Assembly (NCBI RefSeq): GCF_013408425.1
Contig: NZ_JACBYV010000001.1
Location: forward strand, 1,178,001-1,242,000
DNA: 64,000 bases
Source: Pseudomonas flavescens
Lineage (GTDB): Bacteria > Pseudomonadota > Gammaproteobacteria > Pseudomonadales > Pseudomonadaceae
Direction: 5' to 3'
Shown here: positions 1 through 7,783 of the stretch, piece after piece
Layout of the letters: each line of letters begins with the position of its first letter
How positions within the stretch are numbered: position 1 is the first letter of the stretch
Translations under genes and position numbers: made by a program
Notes under the pieces: model-generated
The model's input: the letters and a program-made list of their open reading frames with translations, nothing else
Databases searched by the model: none
What the model was told of the DNA's origin: nothing

Positions 1-1173
1 CTTGGCATTCCAGCCTGACTCGAAGCTGTGCTCGATCGATGTAAAGACGCTGCTCAGTTCGTGGTCGTAGTACTGCCACTTGGGCGTGTCGTTATCTTCT
101 GCATCGAATCGGATGCGCTGCCCGTTGCTGTAGAACAGCAGGCTGGGCCTCACCGGGGAGTCGGTGTCCCGGGTGATATGGCTGAAGCCGAGCGTGAGCA
201 GGGTGCTGTCATTCAGGTCCACTTCGGTAATGCCATAGAGCGTGAAGTAGTCCTGCTGGTAATTGTCTGTCCAGGCTCCCTGCTGCTTGTAATCGACCAC
301 TGCCCGAGCACGGATATTACCGTTCTCCGTCAGGGGGCCTGAGACGTCCACTCCTGTTCCATATCGTTGCCAGTTGCCTGCTTCGGCATTCAGGATGACT
401 TGCGGCTCGTAGGTTGGGCGTTTGCGGATCATGTTGATCGTTGCGGATGGTGTTCCCAGCCCGCTCATCATGCCGGTAGCGCCACGCACGATCTCGATGC
501 GGTCGAAGATTGCCGTGCTTTGCAGGTAGTTGCTCAGTGATGACGAGGTCGGCACGCCATCGATCTGGAAGCTTTTGATGGAAGAGCCGCGCGCCCAGAT
601 TTGCGGGGCGTCAGCTCCCATGCCCAGCGGTTTGACGGTAACTCCGGGGGTGGCCTCCAGCACGTCACTCAAGTTGGTCAGGCGTTGGTCATCCATGCGT
701 TGTCGGGTTATCACCGCAATCGACTGTGGTGTTTCCTTGGGCGACAAATTGAGGCGCGTGGAACTGCTCGTCGACCAAGTCGTGTAAGAGCCGGTGCCTT
801 CGGTGGTCGAGCCAGGCGCCTTGCCGGAAATGCTCAGGGCCGAAAGCTCCATGCCACCGCTGATTGGTAGCGGCTGTAGCTCATAACGATTCTCGCCGGT
901 TTTCACCGCTTCCAGGCCGCTGCCCTCAAGCAGGATCGCCAGCGCCTGTTCGATGCTGTAGCTGCCGTCCAGAGCGCGACTGTGCTGGCCGCTGGTCAGG
1001 CTGGCATCGCCGGCCAGGAAAATGCCGGCTTGAGCGGCGAGGCGGTTGAGTTGCGTGGCCAGCGGGCCGGATTCGAGTTGGTAGTGTTCGGCGGCGCTGG
1101 CCAGTGGTGCGAACAGGGCCAGGGCGATGGCCAGGCTCAGGGGGCGTAGAGAAACCGAGGGGCGAGGGGACAT
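1..1173 (-). CDS. TonB-dependent siderophore receptor with STN signalling domain (3' end beyond window)
   Basis: Outer-membrane ferric-siderophore receptor. The first 391 codons are present and the rest, most of the barrel, lies beyond the window edge. A signal peptide (about residues 1-28, ending ASA) is followed by an STN domain (about 30-95) that contacts a FecR-type regulator in the periplasm. The plug domain (about 135-245) includes KETPQSIAVITRQRM and a TPGV motif. The start is the ATG at 1173, which gives a clean signal peptide. FecR and FecI homologues lie directly upstream on the same strand, so this is a cell-surface signalling set: ligand binding should induce the receptor's own gene through the sigma factor. 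A Fur-like palindrome lies 75 bp upstream. The ligand cannot be read from the sequence. Confidence 0.93.
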   Translation of the reverse strand, partial: MSPRPSVSLRPLSLAIALALFAPLASAAEHYQLESGPLATQLNRLAAQAGIFLAGDASLTSGQHSRALDGSYSIEQALAILLEGSGLEAVKTGENRYELQPLPISGGMELSALSISGKAPGSTTEGTGSYTTWSTSSSTRLNLSPKETPQSIAVITRQRMDDQRLTNLSDVLEATPGVTVKPLGMGADAPQIWARGSSIKSFQIDGVPTSSSLSNYLQSTAIFDRIEIVRGATGMMSGLGTPSATINMIRKRPTYEPQVILNAEAGNWQRYGTGVDVSGPLTENGNIRARAVVDYKQQGAWTDNYQQDYFTLYGITEVDLNDSTLLTLGFSHITRDTDSPVRPSLLFYSNGQRIRFDAEDNDTPKWQYYDHELSSVFTSIEHSFESGWNAK

Positions 1174-1247
1174 GGGTGTTCCTTGGCTGATGGTATGGCA
1201 GTGTCATCAGCTAATTCGGATGAGACGGGAAAACCGGAACGCGGAAA

Positions 1248-1262
1248 TGAAAATAATTTTCA
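1248..1262. promoter_or_regulatory. Candidate Fur box upstream of the TonB receptor
   Basis: The 15-mer TGAAAATAATTTTCA is a 7-1-7 inverted repeat, perfect outside the central base. The known Fur 7-1-7 arm is TGATAAT/ATTATCA, so each arm matches 6 of 7. It sits 75 bp upstream of the receptor start in locally AT-rich DNA. Binding is inferred. Confidence 0.5.
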
Positions 1263-1333
1263 AATGGATTTCTTGTTTTCTTTGAAAAGCGCTGTGGTGG
1301 CGATAGTGGTCATTCATTACGGAGACACCAATT

Positions 1334-1430
1334 GGTGGGCTAAAGCCCACCCTACAGCTGGATGTGCGCAGCCCTGTAGGTTGGATGGCAAGACGGTATC
1401 TGCCGAGGAGCTGGGCTTCAGCCCACCAGA
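1334..1430. repeat. Palindromic repeat pair, GGTGGGCT type
   Basis: A perfect 8-bp stem GGTGGGCT/AGCCCACC with a 2-nt loop lies at 1334-1351, and a related arm set (GGGCTTCAGCCCACC) lies near 1413-1427. The same family recurs near 9025-9088. It lies 3' of the fecR-like gene and could end or stabilise its mRNA. There is no T-tract, so it is called a REP-like repeat rather than a terminator. Confidence 0.6.
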
Positions 1431-1462
1431 TCGAATGTCCGCCACAGCGTTTGATCGAGCGG

Positions 1463-2434
1463 CTACCGCCTGGCTTCGAGGCTGATCCACCACGGCAGTG
1501 GCCGTTCGATGCGGATCGGCAGCACGCTTTGCAGCATGCTCAGGCTCTGTTGCAGATCGTTCAGCGGGAAGGTACCCATCACCCGCAGATCGGCGATTTC
1601 CGGTGCGACACCGATATGGCCATGGTGATGGCGGGCCAGCTCGGTGATCACGTCGCCCAGCGGTCGTTCATCGGCCTGCAGAATCCCTCGCGACCAGCTC
1701 TGCCGTCCGTTACTGGCCGCTTCCTCCGTGTTCAGCTGCGCGGCATCGAAACGGCGCTGGCGGCCAGCGGGTACCACCGTGGCTACCTCGCTCTGATCGC
1801 CCAAGCGAATGGCAACCTGGCCCTCGAACACGTCGAGTCTCGTCTGGTCTGCCTGCTGACCAATACTGAAGCGGGTACCCAGCGGCTGCAGGCTGCCTTG
1901 AGCGGTTTCGACGAGAAAAGGTCGACTATCCCTGGCGGTCTCGATCAGCACTTCGCCCTGAATCAGGCGCAACACGCGTCGTTGCGCCGTGTAGGCAATG
2001 TTCAGCGCGCTGCTGCTGTTCAGCCAGAGGCGTGTACCGTCTTCCAGGCTAAGCGAGCGGATTTCACCGACGGCGGTGCGCTGGTCAGCACGCCAGGCCA
2101 ACAGACTCTGCTGCGCCGGCGCCCAACCGAGACGCGCGAGCAGGGCGCCGCTGCCAAACATGGCCAGGCCCAGCAGCACCTTGCGCCTGGAGTGTTTGAG
2201 TTGTCTGGCAGCGCTCAGGGTGTGCTGGGCGGTATCGCGGTCATCCTGCAAAGGCGAGAAGCGCGTGCCGATACGCTCTACGTACTGCCAGGCGCGGCGA
2301 TGACTGTCGTGCTGGGCGTACCAGCTCTGCCACTCGGCGCGCAGCACTGCATCGGCGTCGCCCTGCAGTTGCGCGTACCAGTACGCAGCCTGTTTGAGCA
2401 CGGTGTGATCCGGGGCCTCAGACGAGCGCTTCAT
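1463..2434 (-). CDS. FecR-family anti-sigma/sigma regulator
   Basis: Inner-membrane regulator (323 aa) that passes the signal from the TonB receptor's STN domain to the FecI-like sigma factor. The N-terminal cytoplasmic FecR_N/DUF4880 region (about 9-58) has the ...WYAQHDSHRRAW... pattern. One membrane segment lies at about 86-104 (VLLGLAMFGSGALLARLGW). The periplasmic FecR domain follows (about 118-215, with EDGTRLWLNSSSAL), then a C-terminal STN-contact region. The start overlaps the sigma factor's 3' end by 17 bp, indicating translational coupling. Length and order (sigma, FecR, receptor) are standard for the family. Confidence 0.93.
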   Translation of the reverse strand: MKRSSEAPDHTVLKQAAYWYAQLQGDADAVLRAEWQSWYAQHDSHRRAWQYVERIGTRFSPLQDDRDTAQHTLSAARQLKHSRRKVLLGLAMFGSGALLARLGWAPAQQSLLAWRADQRTAVGEIRSLSLEDGTRLWLNSSSALNIAYTAQRRVLRLIQGEVLIETARDSRPFLVETAQGSLQPLGTRFSIGQQADQTRLDVFEGQVAIRLGDQSEVATVVPAGRQRRFDAAQLNTEEAASNGRQSWSRGILQADERPLGDVITELARHHHGHIGVAPEIADLRVMGTFPLNDLQQSLSMLQSVLPIRIERPLPWWISLEARR

Positions 2435-2948
2435 CCAGCTCCATCTCCAGCAGCAGGCACTGGTACATGGCCTGGGCCAAGTACTTGGTCACGGTGCGTT
2501 CGGATACGCCCAACTGCGCGGCGATTTGGCGGTAGGTAAGGCCTTGCAACTGAGCCAGCAGAAAGGCCTCGGCGACCCGCTCCGGCAGGCGGGCAAGCAT
2601 GCTGTGAACCTGCTGCAGTGCTTCGAGCACCATGGCTCGATGTTCTTCTGAGGGCGCGCAGACCTCGGGACGGCTTGCCAGCACATCGAGCCAGGCCTGC
2701 TCGACCTCGCGACGGCGCCAGAAGTCGACGCACACATGCCGCGACATGGCGTGCAGGTAGGCGCGGGCGTGGCTGTCGCTGTCGAACTGGCGAGGTTTGC
2801 TGAGCAGGCGCAGAAACACGTCGTGAGCCAGGTCCGCCGCATCGCTGACGTTGCCCAGGCGCCTGCTCAGCCAGGCGTGAATCCAGCCGTGGTGGGCGCT
2901 GTAGTAGCCCTCCACCTGGCGTGCGTAGGAGTCGTCCAGGGTAGACAT
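2418..2948 (-). CDS. FecI-like ECF sigma factor
   Basis: ECF sigma factor (176 aa from the chosen ATG) of the iron-starvation class, expected to direct RNA polymerase to the receptor promoter. Region 2 contains DLAHDVFLRLL and the -10 contact region around ARAYLHAMSRHVCVDFWRRR. Region 4 is the helix-turn-helix LTYRQIAAQLGVSERTVTKYL. The ATG at 2948 is preferred over a TTG three codons upstream. The ribosome binding site is weak. It overlaps the fecR-like gene. A 17-bp inverted repeat lies just upstream. Confidence 0.92.
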   Translation of the reverse strand: MSTLDDSYARQVEGYYSAHHGWIHAWLSRRLGNVSDAADLAHDVFLRLLSKPRQFDSDSHARAYLHAMSRHVCVDFWRRREVEQAWLDVLASRPEVCAPSEEHRAMVLEALQQVHSMLARLPERVAEAFLLAQLQGLTYRQIAAQLGVSERTVTKYLAQAMYQCLLLEMELDEALV

Positions 2949-2963
2949 CGAAATCAATCACAT

Positions 2964-2980
2964 ATGCGAAGTGTTCGCAT
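2964..2980. promoter_or_regulatory. 17-bp inverted repeat upstream of the sigma-factor gene
   Basis: ATGCGAA-GTG-TTCGCAT is a perfect 7-3-7 palindrome ending 16 bp before the sigma-factor start. The position suits an operator. It is not a good match to the Fur consensus, although Fur control is normal for this gene class. The binding protein is unknown. Confidence 0.4.
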
Positions 2981-3019
2981 CTTATTGAAGTGCGATGGTG
3001 CCGGCAATCCCGCCTTGGC

Positions 3020-3916
3020 CTACGGCGTGGAGGATTCCGGCAGCAACGTGGCGATCAACGCCCGCACGCTGCCCGGCAGGGCTTCGAGGTCGCGTACCAG
3101 CATGCTGCGTTCGCGTACGGCCCAGGCCTCGTTCAACTCGATGGTGTGCAGCTTCATGGTACGGCGGTGTCGGCTGGCGGCGGACTCGGGGATGATGCCG
3201 ATGCCGACGTTGGCTTCGACCATGCGGCAGATAGCTTCGAAGCTGGACATCTGGATGCGCAGCGACAGCGTGCCGCCGAGGGTTTCCACGTGTTCACGCA
3301 AGAAGGTCAGCAGCGTGCTGCCGTCGTGCAGGCCGATATGCTGGTACTGCAGGGTGTCGCGCAGGCTGACCTGATCACGGCCCGCCAGGGGGTGGTTGTC
3401 CGGCACTACCAGCACCAGGCGGTCGGTGCTGAAATGCAGCACTTGCAGGCCAGCGGCCTCCACCGGCCCGGCGATGATGCCCAGGTCGGCACCGCCGTCG
3501 AGCACGCCGCGGACGATATCGCGGCTCAGGCGCTCCTGCAGATCCACCGTCACGCCGGGGCGCTCGGCGAGGAAGCCGGCCAGTACTTCGGGCAGGAACT
3601 CGGTCACTGCCGTGGTGTTGGCGAAAATGCGGATATGCCCGGCCGAATCGCTGCCGTATTCGGTGAACTCGCTTTTCAGGTAATCGACCTGGCGCATGAT
3701 CAACCGCGCATGCTGCAGCAGTCGCTGACCGGAGGGTGTCAGCTCCACGCCACGGCTGTCGCGGTACAGCAGGCGGGTGTCGAGCTGGCCTTCCAGCGCC
3801 TTGATGCGCGCGCTGGCTGCGGCGGGCGACAGCGACGCACGGCGTGCGCCCTGAGTCAGGCTTGGCGATTCGGCGATATGGATGAAAAGGCGCAAATCCG
3901 GCAGATCGAAGTGCAT
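3020..3916 (-). CDS. LysR-family regulator of the itaconate operon
   Basis: LysR-type activator (298 aa), divergent from the itaconyl-CoA hydratase gene and in the place of RipR/ItcR (PA0877 in P. aeruginosa). The N-terminal winged helix (about 5-65) contains SLTQGARRASLSPAAASARIKALE. The C-terminal effector-binding domain (about 90-290) includes SFEAICRMVEANVGIGIIPE. The ATG at 3916 starts a normal LysR N-terminus, and the 37 codons upstream are non-LysR and were rejected. It is clearly paralogous to the second LysR at 19577: both share the GHIRI/GHVRI-hANT and SFEAICRM segments. The effector is probably itaconate or its CoA ester, by inference from context. Confidence 0.88.
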   Translation of the reverse strand: MHFDLPDLRLFIHIAESPSLTQGARRASLSPAAASARIKALEGQLDTRLLYRDSRGVELTPSGQRLLQHARLIMRQVDYLKSEFTEYGSDSAGHIRIFANTTAVTEFLPEVLAGFLAERPGVTVDLQERLSRDIVRGVLDGGADLGIIAGPVEAAGLQVLHFSTDRLVLVVPDNHPLAGRDQVSLRDTLQYQHIGLHDGSTLLTFLREHVETLGGTLSLRIQMSSFEAICRMVEANVGIGIIPESAASRHRRTMKLHTIELNEAWAVRERSMLVRDLEALPGSVRALIATLLPESSTP

Positions 3917-4044
3917 GGCAGTCCTGTTCAGGCAGCGGTAGCGGTGTTCAGCATAACCGAACGCCGGTTTATGCAAATGCAAATTCACAGAACGATAAGC
4001 GGATTGCATGCTGGCGGCACATAACAAGACAGCTGGAACCCACC
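3917..4044. promoter_or_regulatory. Divergent promoter region, LysR / itaconate operon
   Basis: A 128-bp gap between oppositely transcribed genes. It contains an interrupted inverted repeat GTTC-N9-GAAC (3946-3962), in the style of a LysR site, and a tandem ATGCAA ATGCAA. No confident -10/-35 pair was picked. Confidence 0.4.
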
Positions 4045-4872
4045 ATGAGCGACTCTGCTTTTTCCGCCTGGATCGGCCGCACCGAAGAATCCCACGATCA
4101 ACTGAGCCGCAACCTGGTCAAGCGCATCGCCGCGACCCTGGGCGAAGACACGCCCGCTCATGGCGAGGCGCTGCCGCCACTCTGGCACTGGGCATTCTTT
4201 CAGGACCCCATTGCCGAAAGCGGCCTGGGGGGCGACGGTCATCCGGCACGCGGTGGCTTCCTGCCCCCGGCCGACAACCGCAACCGCATGTGGGCCGGCG
4301 GTCGCGTCGAGTTCATCGCCGCGCTGCGGGTCGGCGGGGAAGCCACCCGCGTATCGACCATCAAGCACATCGAAGAGAAACATGGCCGCACGGGCGCGCT
4401 GCTGTTCGTCACCGTGCAGCATGACTACTTGCAGGATGGCGAGCTGGCGATCCGCGAGGAGCAGGACATCGTCTACCGCGAGCCCAGCCCGCCCAAGAGC
4501 GGTGCCGGCGAGGCGCTGCCGAGCGGTGACTGGCGCGAGGGCGTGGTACCCAGCCCGACACTGCTGTTCCGCTACAGCGCGGTGACCTTCAACGGCCATC
4601 GCATTCATTACGACTGGCCCTATGTCACCGACACCGAAGGCTATGCCGGGCTGGTGGTGCACGGCCCGCTGATCGCCACCCTGAACCTGCGCGCGTTCTG
4701 CCGCGCCAACCCGCAGGCCCGTTTGCGTCGTTTCGCCTATCGCGGCCTGCGCCCGCTGGTTGCGCCGGAGCCCTTCGAAGTGGCCGGGCGCATCAGTGCG
4801 CCGGGCAAGGCGCAGCTGTGGGCCGGTAATGAAGCCGGCATGGCCCAGCAGGCCGACGTGGAATTCGACTGA
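4045..4872 (+). CDS. ich: Itaconyl-CoA / mesaconyl-C4-CoA hydratase (MaoC/HTD2-like)
   Basis: Hot-dog-fold hydratase (275 aa) expected to hydrate itaconyl-CoA, via mesaconyl-C4-CoA, to (S)-citramalyl-CoA, the second step of bacterial itaconate breakdown. The N-terminal half is FAS1-dehydratase-like (about 1-145). The C-terminal half carries the HTD2 signature TFNGHRIHYDWPY (about 181-193) and VVHGPL (204-209). It is the first gene of the operon, with the CoA-transferase and CitE-type lyase downstream. The assignment rests on this family signature plus synteny with PA0878, the known Ich of P. aeruginosa. Confidence 0.88.
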   Translation: MSDSAFSAWIGRTEESHDQLSRNLVKRIAATLGEDTPAHGEALPPLWHWAFFQDPIAESGLGGDGHPARGGFLPPADNRNRMWAGGRVEFIAALRVGGEATRVSTIKHIEEKHGRTGALLFVTVQHDYLQDGELAIREEQDIVYREPSPPKSGAGEALPSGDWREGVVPSPTLLFRYSAVTFNGHRIHYDWPYVTDTEGYAGLVVHGPLIATLNLRAFCRANPQARLRRFAYRGLRPLVAPEPFEVAGRISAPGKAQLWAGNEAGMAQQADVEFD

Positions 4873-4882
4873 CGGATGCCGG

Positions 4883-4972
4883 GTAGGGCGGACGGCGCTT
4901 CACCTGCGTGGCGCGATCCGTCCACCGTTCTGCAATCGCAATGGTGGACAAAAAGAGCGTTGTCCACCCTAC
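4883..4972. repeat. Palindromic repeat, GTAGGG(T/C)GGAC family
   Basis: GTAGGGCGGAC near the start and GTCCACCCTAC at the end form inverted arms around internal GTCCACC/GGTGGAC copies. Related copies lie at 17998-18173 and, more weakly, near 32670. It is a REP-like element between the hydratase and dehydrogenase genes. Confidence 0.6.
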
Positions 4973-5035
4973 GCAGCTTGCGATCGTTGAGAGGCTCTTA
5001 GGCTGAAACACAACAAGAAGAATCGAGGAATCGAG

Positions 5036-6199
5036 ATGACCCCGGAACAGAACGAAGAACTGAATTTCATCCGTGAAGGCGTACGCGGCCTGTGTGCCGA
5101 ATTTCCTGCCGAATACTGGCGCAAGATCGATGAAGAGAAGGGCTTCCCGGAGGCCTTCGTGGCGGCCATGACCGAAGCCGGCTGGCTGTCGGCGATGATC
5201 CCGGAACAATACGGCGGCTCCGGCCTGGGCCTGGCCGAAGCCTCGGTGATCCTCGAGGAGGTGAACCGCTGCGGCGGCAACTCCGGCACCATCCACGGGC
5301 AGATGTACAACATGTTCACCCTGCTGCGTAACGGCAGCGACGAACAGAAAAGCTATTACCTGCCGAAGCTGGCCAGCGGCGAGCTGCGCCTGCAGTCCAT
5401 GGGCGTGACCGAGCCCACCACGGGCACCGACACCACCAAGATCAAGACCACCGCCGTGCGCCAGGGCGACAAGTACGTGATCAACGGCCAGAAGGTGTGG
5501 ATCTCGCGCATCCAGCATTCCGACCTGATGATTCTGCTGGCGCGCACCACGCCGCTCGCCGAGGTGCAGAAGAAATCCGAAGGCATGTCGATCTTCCTGG
5601 TCGACCTGCGTGAGGCCATCGGCAACGGCCTGACCGTGCAGCCGATCGCCAACATGGTCAACCACGAGACCAACGAGCTGTTCTTCGACAACCTGGAAAT
5701 CCCTGCCAGCAGTTTGATCGGCGAGGAGGGCAAGGGCTTCCGCTACATCCTCGACGGCCTGAATGCCGAGCGCACGCTGATCGCTGCCGAGTGCATCGGC
5801 GATGGTCGCTGGTTCATCGAGAAGGCCAGTGCCTACGCCCGTGATCGCGTGGTGTTCGGCCGCCCGATTGGTCAGAACCAGGGCGTGCAGTTCCCTATCG
5901 CCAAGGCTCATATCGAGGTCGAAGCCGCCGACCTGATGCGCTGGCGCGCCTGCGAACAGTACGACCGTGGCGAGAACGCCGGGGCCAGCGCCAACATGGC
6001 CAAGTACCTGGCGGCGGAGGCCTCCTGGGCGGCGGCCAACGCCTGCCTGCAGACCCATGGCGGCTTCGGCTTCGCCAATGAATACGACGTCGAGCGCAAG
6101 TTCCGCGAGACCCGCCTGTACCAGGTGGCGCCGATCTCCACCAACCTGATCATGTCCTACGTGGCCGAGCATCTGCTCGAGCTGCCGCGTAGTTTCTGA
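5036..6199 (+). CDS. Acyl-CoA dehydrogenase of the itaconate cluster
   Basis: FAD-dependent acyl-CoA dehydrogenase (387 aa), the counterpart of PA0879. The N-terminal helical, middle beta and C-terminal helical domains are all present (QSMGVTEPTTGTDT for FAD/substrate contact; GGFGFANEYDVERKFRETRLYQ near the C-terminus). The usual catalytic Glu of the YEGT motif is replaced by Gln363 (LYQVAP). A Glu is present at the alternative isovaleryl-CoA-type helix-G position, Glu245 in LNAERT, and is the likely base. It is not needed for the three known itaconate steps. A plausible role is feeding methylsuccinyl-CoA or a similar branched acyl-CoA into the pathway, which is inference. Confidence 0.9.
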   Translation: MTPEQNEELNFIREGVRGLCAEFPAEYWRKIDEEKGFPEAFVAAMTEAGWLSAMIPEQYGGSGLGLAEASVILEEVNRCGGNSGTIHGQMYNMFTLLRNGSDEQKSYYLPKLASGELRLQSMGVTEPTTGTDTTKIKTTAVRQGDKYVINGQKVWISRIQHSDLMILLARTTPLAEVQKKSEGMSIFLVDLREAIGNGLTVQPIANMVNHETNELFFDNLEIPASSLIGEEGKGFRYILDGLNAERTLIAAECIGDGRWFIEKASAYARDRVVFGRPIGQNQGVQFPIAKAHIEVEAADLMRWRACEQYDRGENAGASANMAKYLAAEASWAAANACLQTHGGFGFANEYDVERKFRETRLYQVAPISTNLIMSYVAEHLLELPRSF

Positions 6200-6207
6200 G
6201 GAGCCTA

Positions 6208-6333
6208 CTTATGAACTGCTGCGCGTCGGCCATGCTGCGTTGTAATCGGGCTCGGAATGCTCATTTACAACTCGTAAACTCCGCTTCCTCGCCCGCTTAC
6301 GCCTTGCCTGGCTCTAGCTCGCGAGTTCATAAG
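6208..6333. repeat. 126-bp intergenic element with 10-bp terminal inverted repeats
   Basis: CTTATGAACT (6208-6217) and AGTTCATAAG (6324-6333) are perfect inverted ends. The inner segment starting CTGCTGCGCGTCGGCCATGC recurs at 29244-29270 with 24 of 27 matches, in another element with inverted ends. It fills the gap between the dehydrogenase and prpD-like genes without a T-tract. It may be a non-autonomous, MITE-like or mRNA-structure element. Confidence 0.65.
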
Positions 6334-6353
6334 CAGACTCCTGGGAGCGGCTT

Positions 6354-7706
6354 ATGAGTACAAATACTCAACAGCTCGCCGTGTTCCTCGCCGAGTTGCG
6401 TTACGACGATCTGCCTGACTACGTGCTCGATCGCACCGAAGACCTGTTCCTCGACTGGCTCGGTTCGGCCCTGGCCAGTGAAGGCGCGCGGCCGATTCCG
6501 CTGTTCGAAGCCTATGCGCAGAAGATGGGCCCGACCGATGGCCCGGCGCGCATTCTGGTCAACGGTCGCGGCACCTCGGCGTACTTCGCGGCCCTGGTCA
6601 ACGGCGCTTCGTCCCATCTGGTCGAGCAGGATGACCTGCACAACAGCTCGGTGCTGCACCCGGCCACCGTGGTATTCCCGGCGGCTCTGGCAGCCGCGCA
6701 GGACCTGGGCAAGACAGGCCGCGAGCTGTTGCTGGCCTCGGTGGCCGGCTACGAGGCGGGCATTCGTATCGGTGAATTCCTCGGTCGCTCCCATTACCGC
6801 ATCTTCCACACCACGGCCACGGTCGGCACCCTGGCCGCTGCCGTGGCGGTGGGCAAGCTGCTGAACTTCGACAAACAGCAGTTCATTCACCTGCTCGGCA
6901 ATGCTGGCACCCAGGCAGCCGGGCTCTGGGAGTTCCTGCGCGACGCCGCCGACTCCAAGCAACTGCACACCGCCAAGGCCGCCGCCGATGGGCTGCTGGC
7001 CGCGTACTTCACCGAGCAGGGCCTGACCGGTGCACAGAACATTCTCGAGGGCGAGCAGGGGATGGCCGCCGGGATGTCCAGCGATGCCAACCCGAGCAAG
7101 CTGTCGGATCGCCTCGGCAGCCGCTGGGCGCTGGCGGAGACCTCGTTCAAGTTCCATGCTTCCTGCCGGCATACCCACCCGGCCGCCGATGCCCTGCTGG
7201 GCCTGATGCAGCGCGAGGGCCTGCGGCATGGCGACATCGCCCAGGTGGTCACCCACGTGCATCAGGGCGCTATCGATGTGCTGGGGCGTGTGGTGGTGCC
7301 GCAGACCGTGCATCAGGCCAAGTTTTCCATGGGCACCGTGCTGGGCCTGATCGCCGTGCATGGCAAGGCGCAGCTCACCGAGTTCGAGAACCTGTCGCTC
7401 ATTGACGCTGACGTCAGCGAATTCAGGGACAAGGTCAGCATGCGCCTCGACCCCGAGGTGGATGGCGCCTATCCGGCGCGCTGGCTGGGTCGGGTCGAAG
7501 TGCTCACCACCGACGGCCGCACCTTGCGCGGCGCCATCGACGAGCCCAAGGGCGACCCGGGCAATACCCTCAGCCGCGCCGAGCTGGAAGACAAGTTCCG
7601 CCGCCTGCTGGCGTTCGCCGGCAAGCGCAGCAGTGACCAGGCCGGCGAGCTGATCGCCAGGGTCTGGCGCCTGCGGCGAACCGCCGACCTGAGCGACCTG
7701 GCCTGA
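6354..7706 (+). CDS. MmgE/PrpD-family protein (cis-aconitate decarboxylase / methylcitrate dehydratase superfamily)
   Basis: 450-aa MmgE/PrpD-superfamily enzyme, the counterpart of PA0881. The N-terminal all-helical domain contains the family pattern DWLGSALASEGARP and NGASSHLVEQDDLHNSSVLHP (substrate-pocket His/Asp cluster, about 83-103). The C-terminal domain follows SFKFHASCRHTHPAADAL. The family includes 2-methylcitrate dehydratase, iminodisuccinate epimerase and the cis-aconitate decarboxylase that makes itaconate. No step in the known three-enzyme pathway needs it, so the reaction is open: isomer handling or a link between aconitate and itaconate are both possible. It is fourth from the operon's upstream end, before the CoA-transferase. 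Confidence 0.88.
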   Translation: MSTNTQQLAVFLAELRYDDLPDYVLDRTEDLFLDWLGSALASEGARPIPLFEAYAQKMGPTDGPARILVNGRGTSAYFAALVNGASSHLVEQDDLHNSSVLHPATVVFPAALAAAQDLGKTGRELLLASVAGYEAGIRIGEFLGRSHYRIFHTTATVGTLAAAVAVGKLLNFDKQQFIHLLGNAGTQAAGLWEFLRDAADSKQLHTAKAAADGLLAAYFTEQGLTGAQNILEGEQGMAAGMSSDANPSKLSDRLGSRWALAETSFKFHASCRHTHPAADALLGLMQREGLRHGDIAQVVTHVHQGAIDVLGRVVVPQTVHQAKFSMGTVLGLIAVHGKAQLTEFENLSLIDADVSEFRDKVSMRLDPEVDGAYPARWLGRVEVLTTDGRTLRGAIDEPKGDPGNTLSRAELEDKFRRLLAFAGKRSSDQAGELIARVWRLRRTADLSDLA

Positions 7707-7722
7707 CTGCGCCGAAGAATGC

Positions 7723-7748
7723 GCTGGATCGCTGACGCGCGATCCAGC
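7723..7748 (+). other. Intercistronic hairpin before the CoA-transferase gene
   Basis: GCTGGATCGC and GCGATCCAGC form a perfect 10-bp stem with a 6-nt loop in the 77-bp gap between prpD-like and ict. No T-run follows. It is more likely an mRNA-processing or stability element than a terminator. Confidence 0.45.
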
Positions 7749-7783
7749 CGACGGATCTGGACGATTGAAACGGGAAAACCGCC

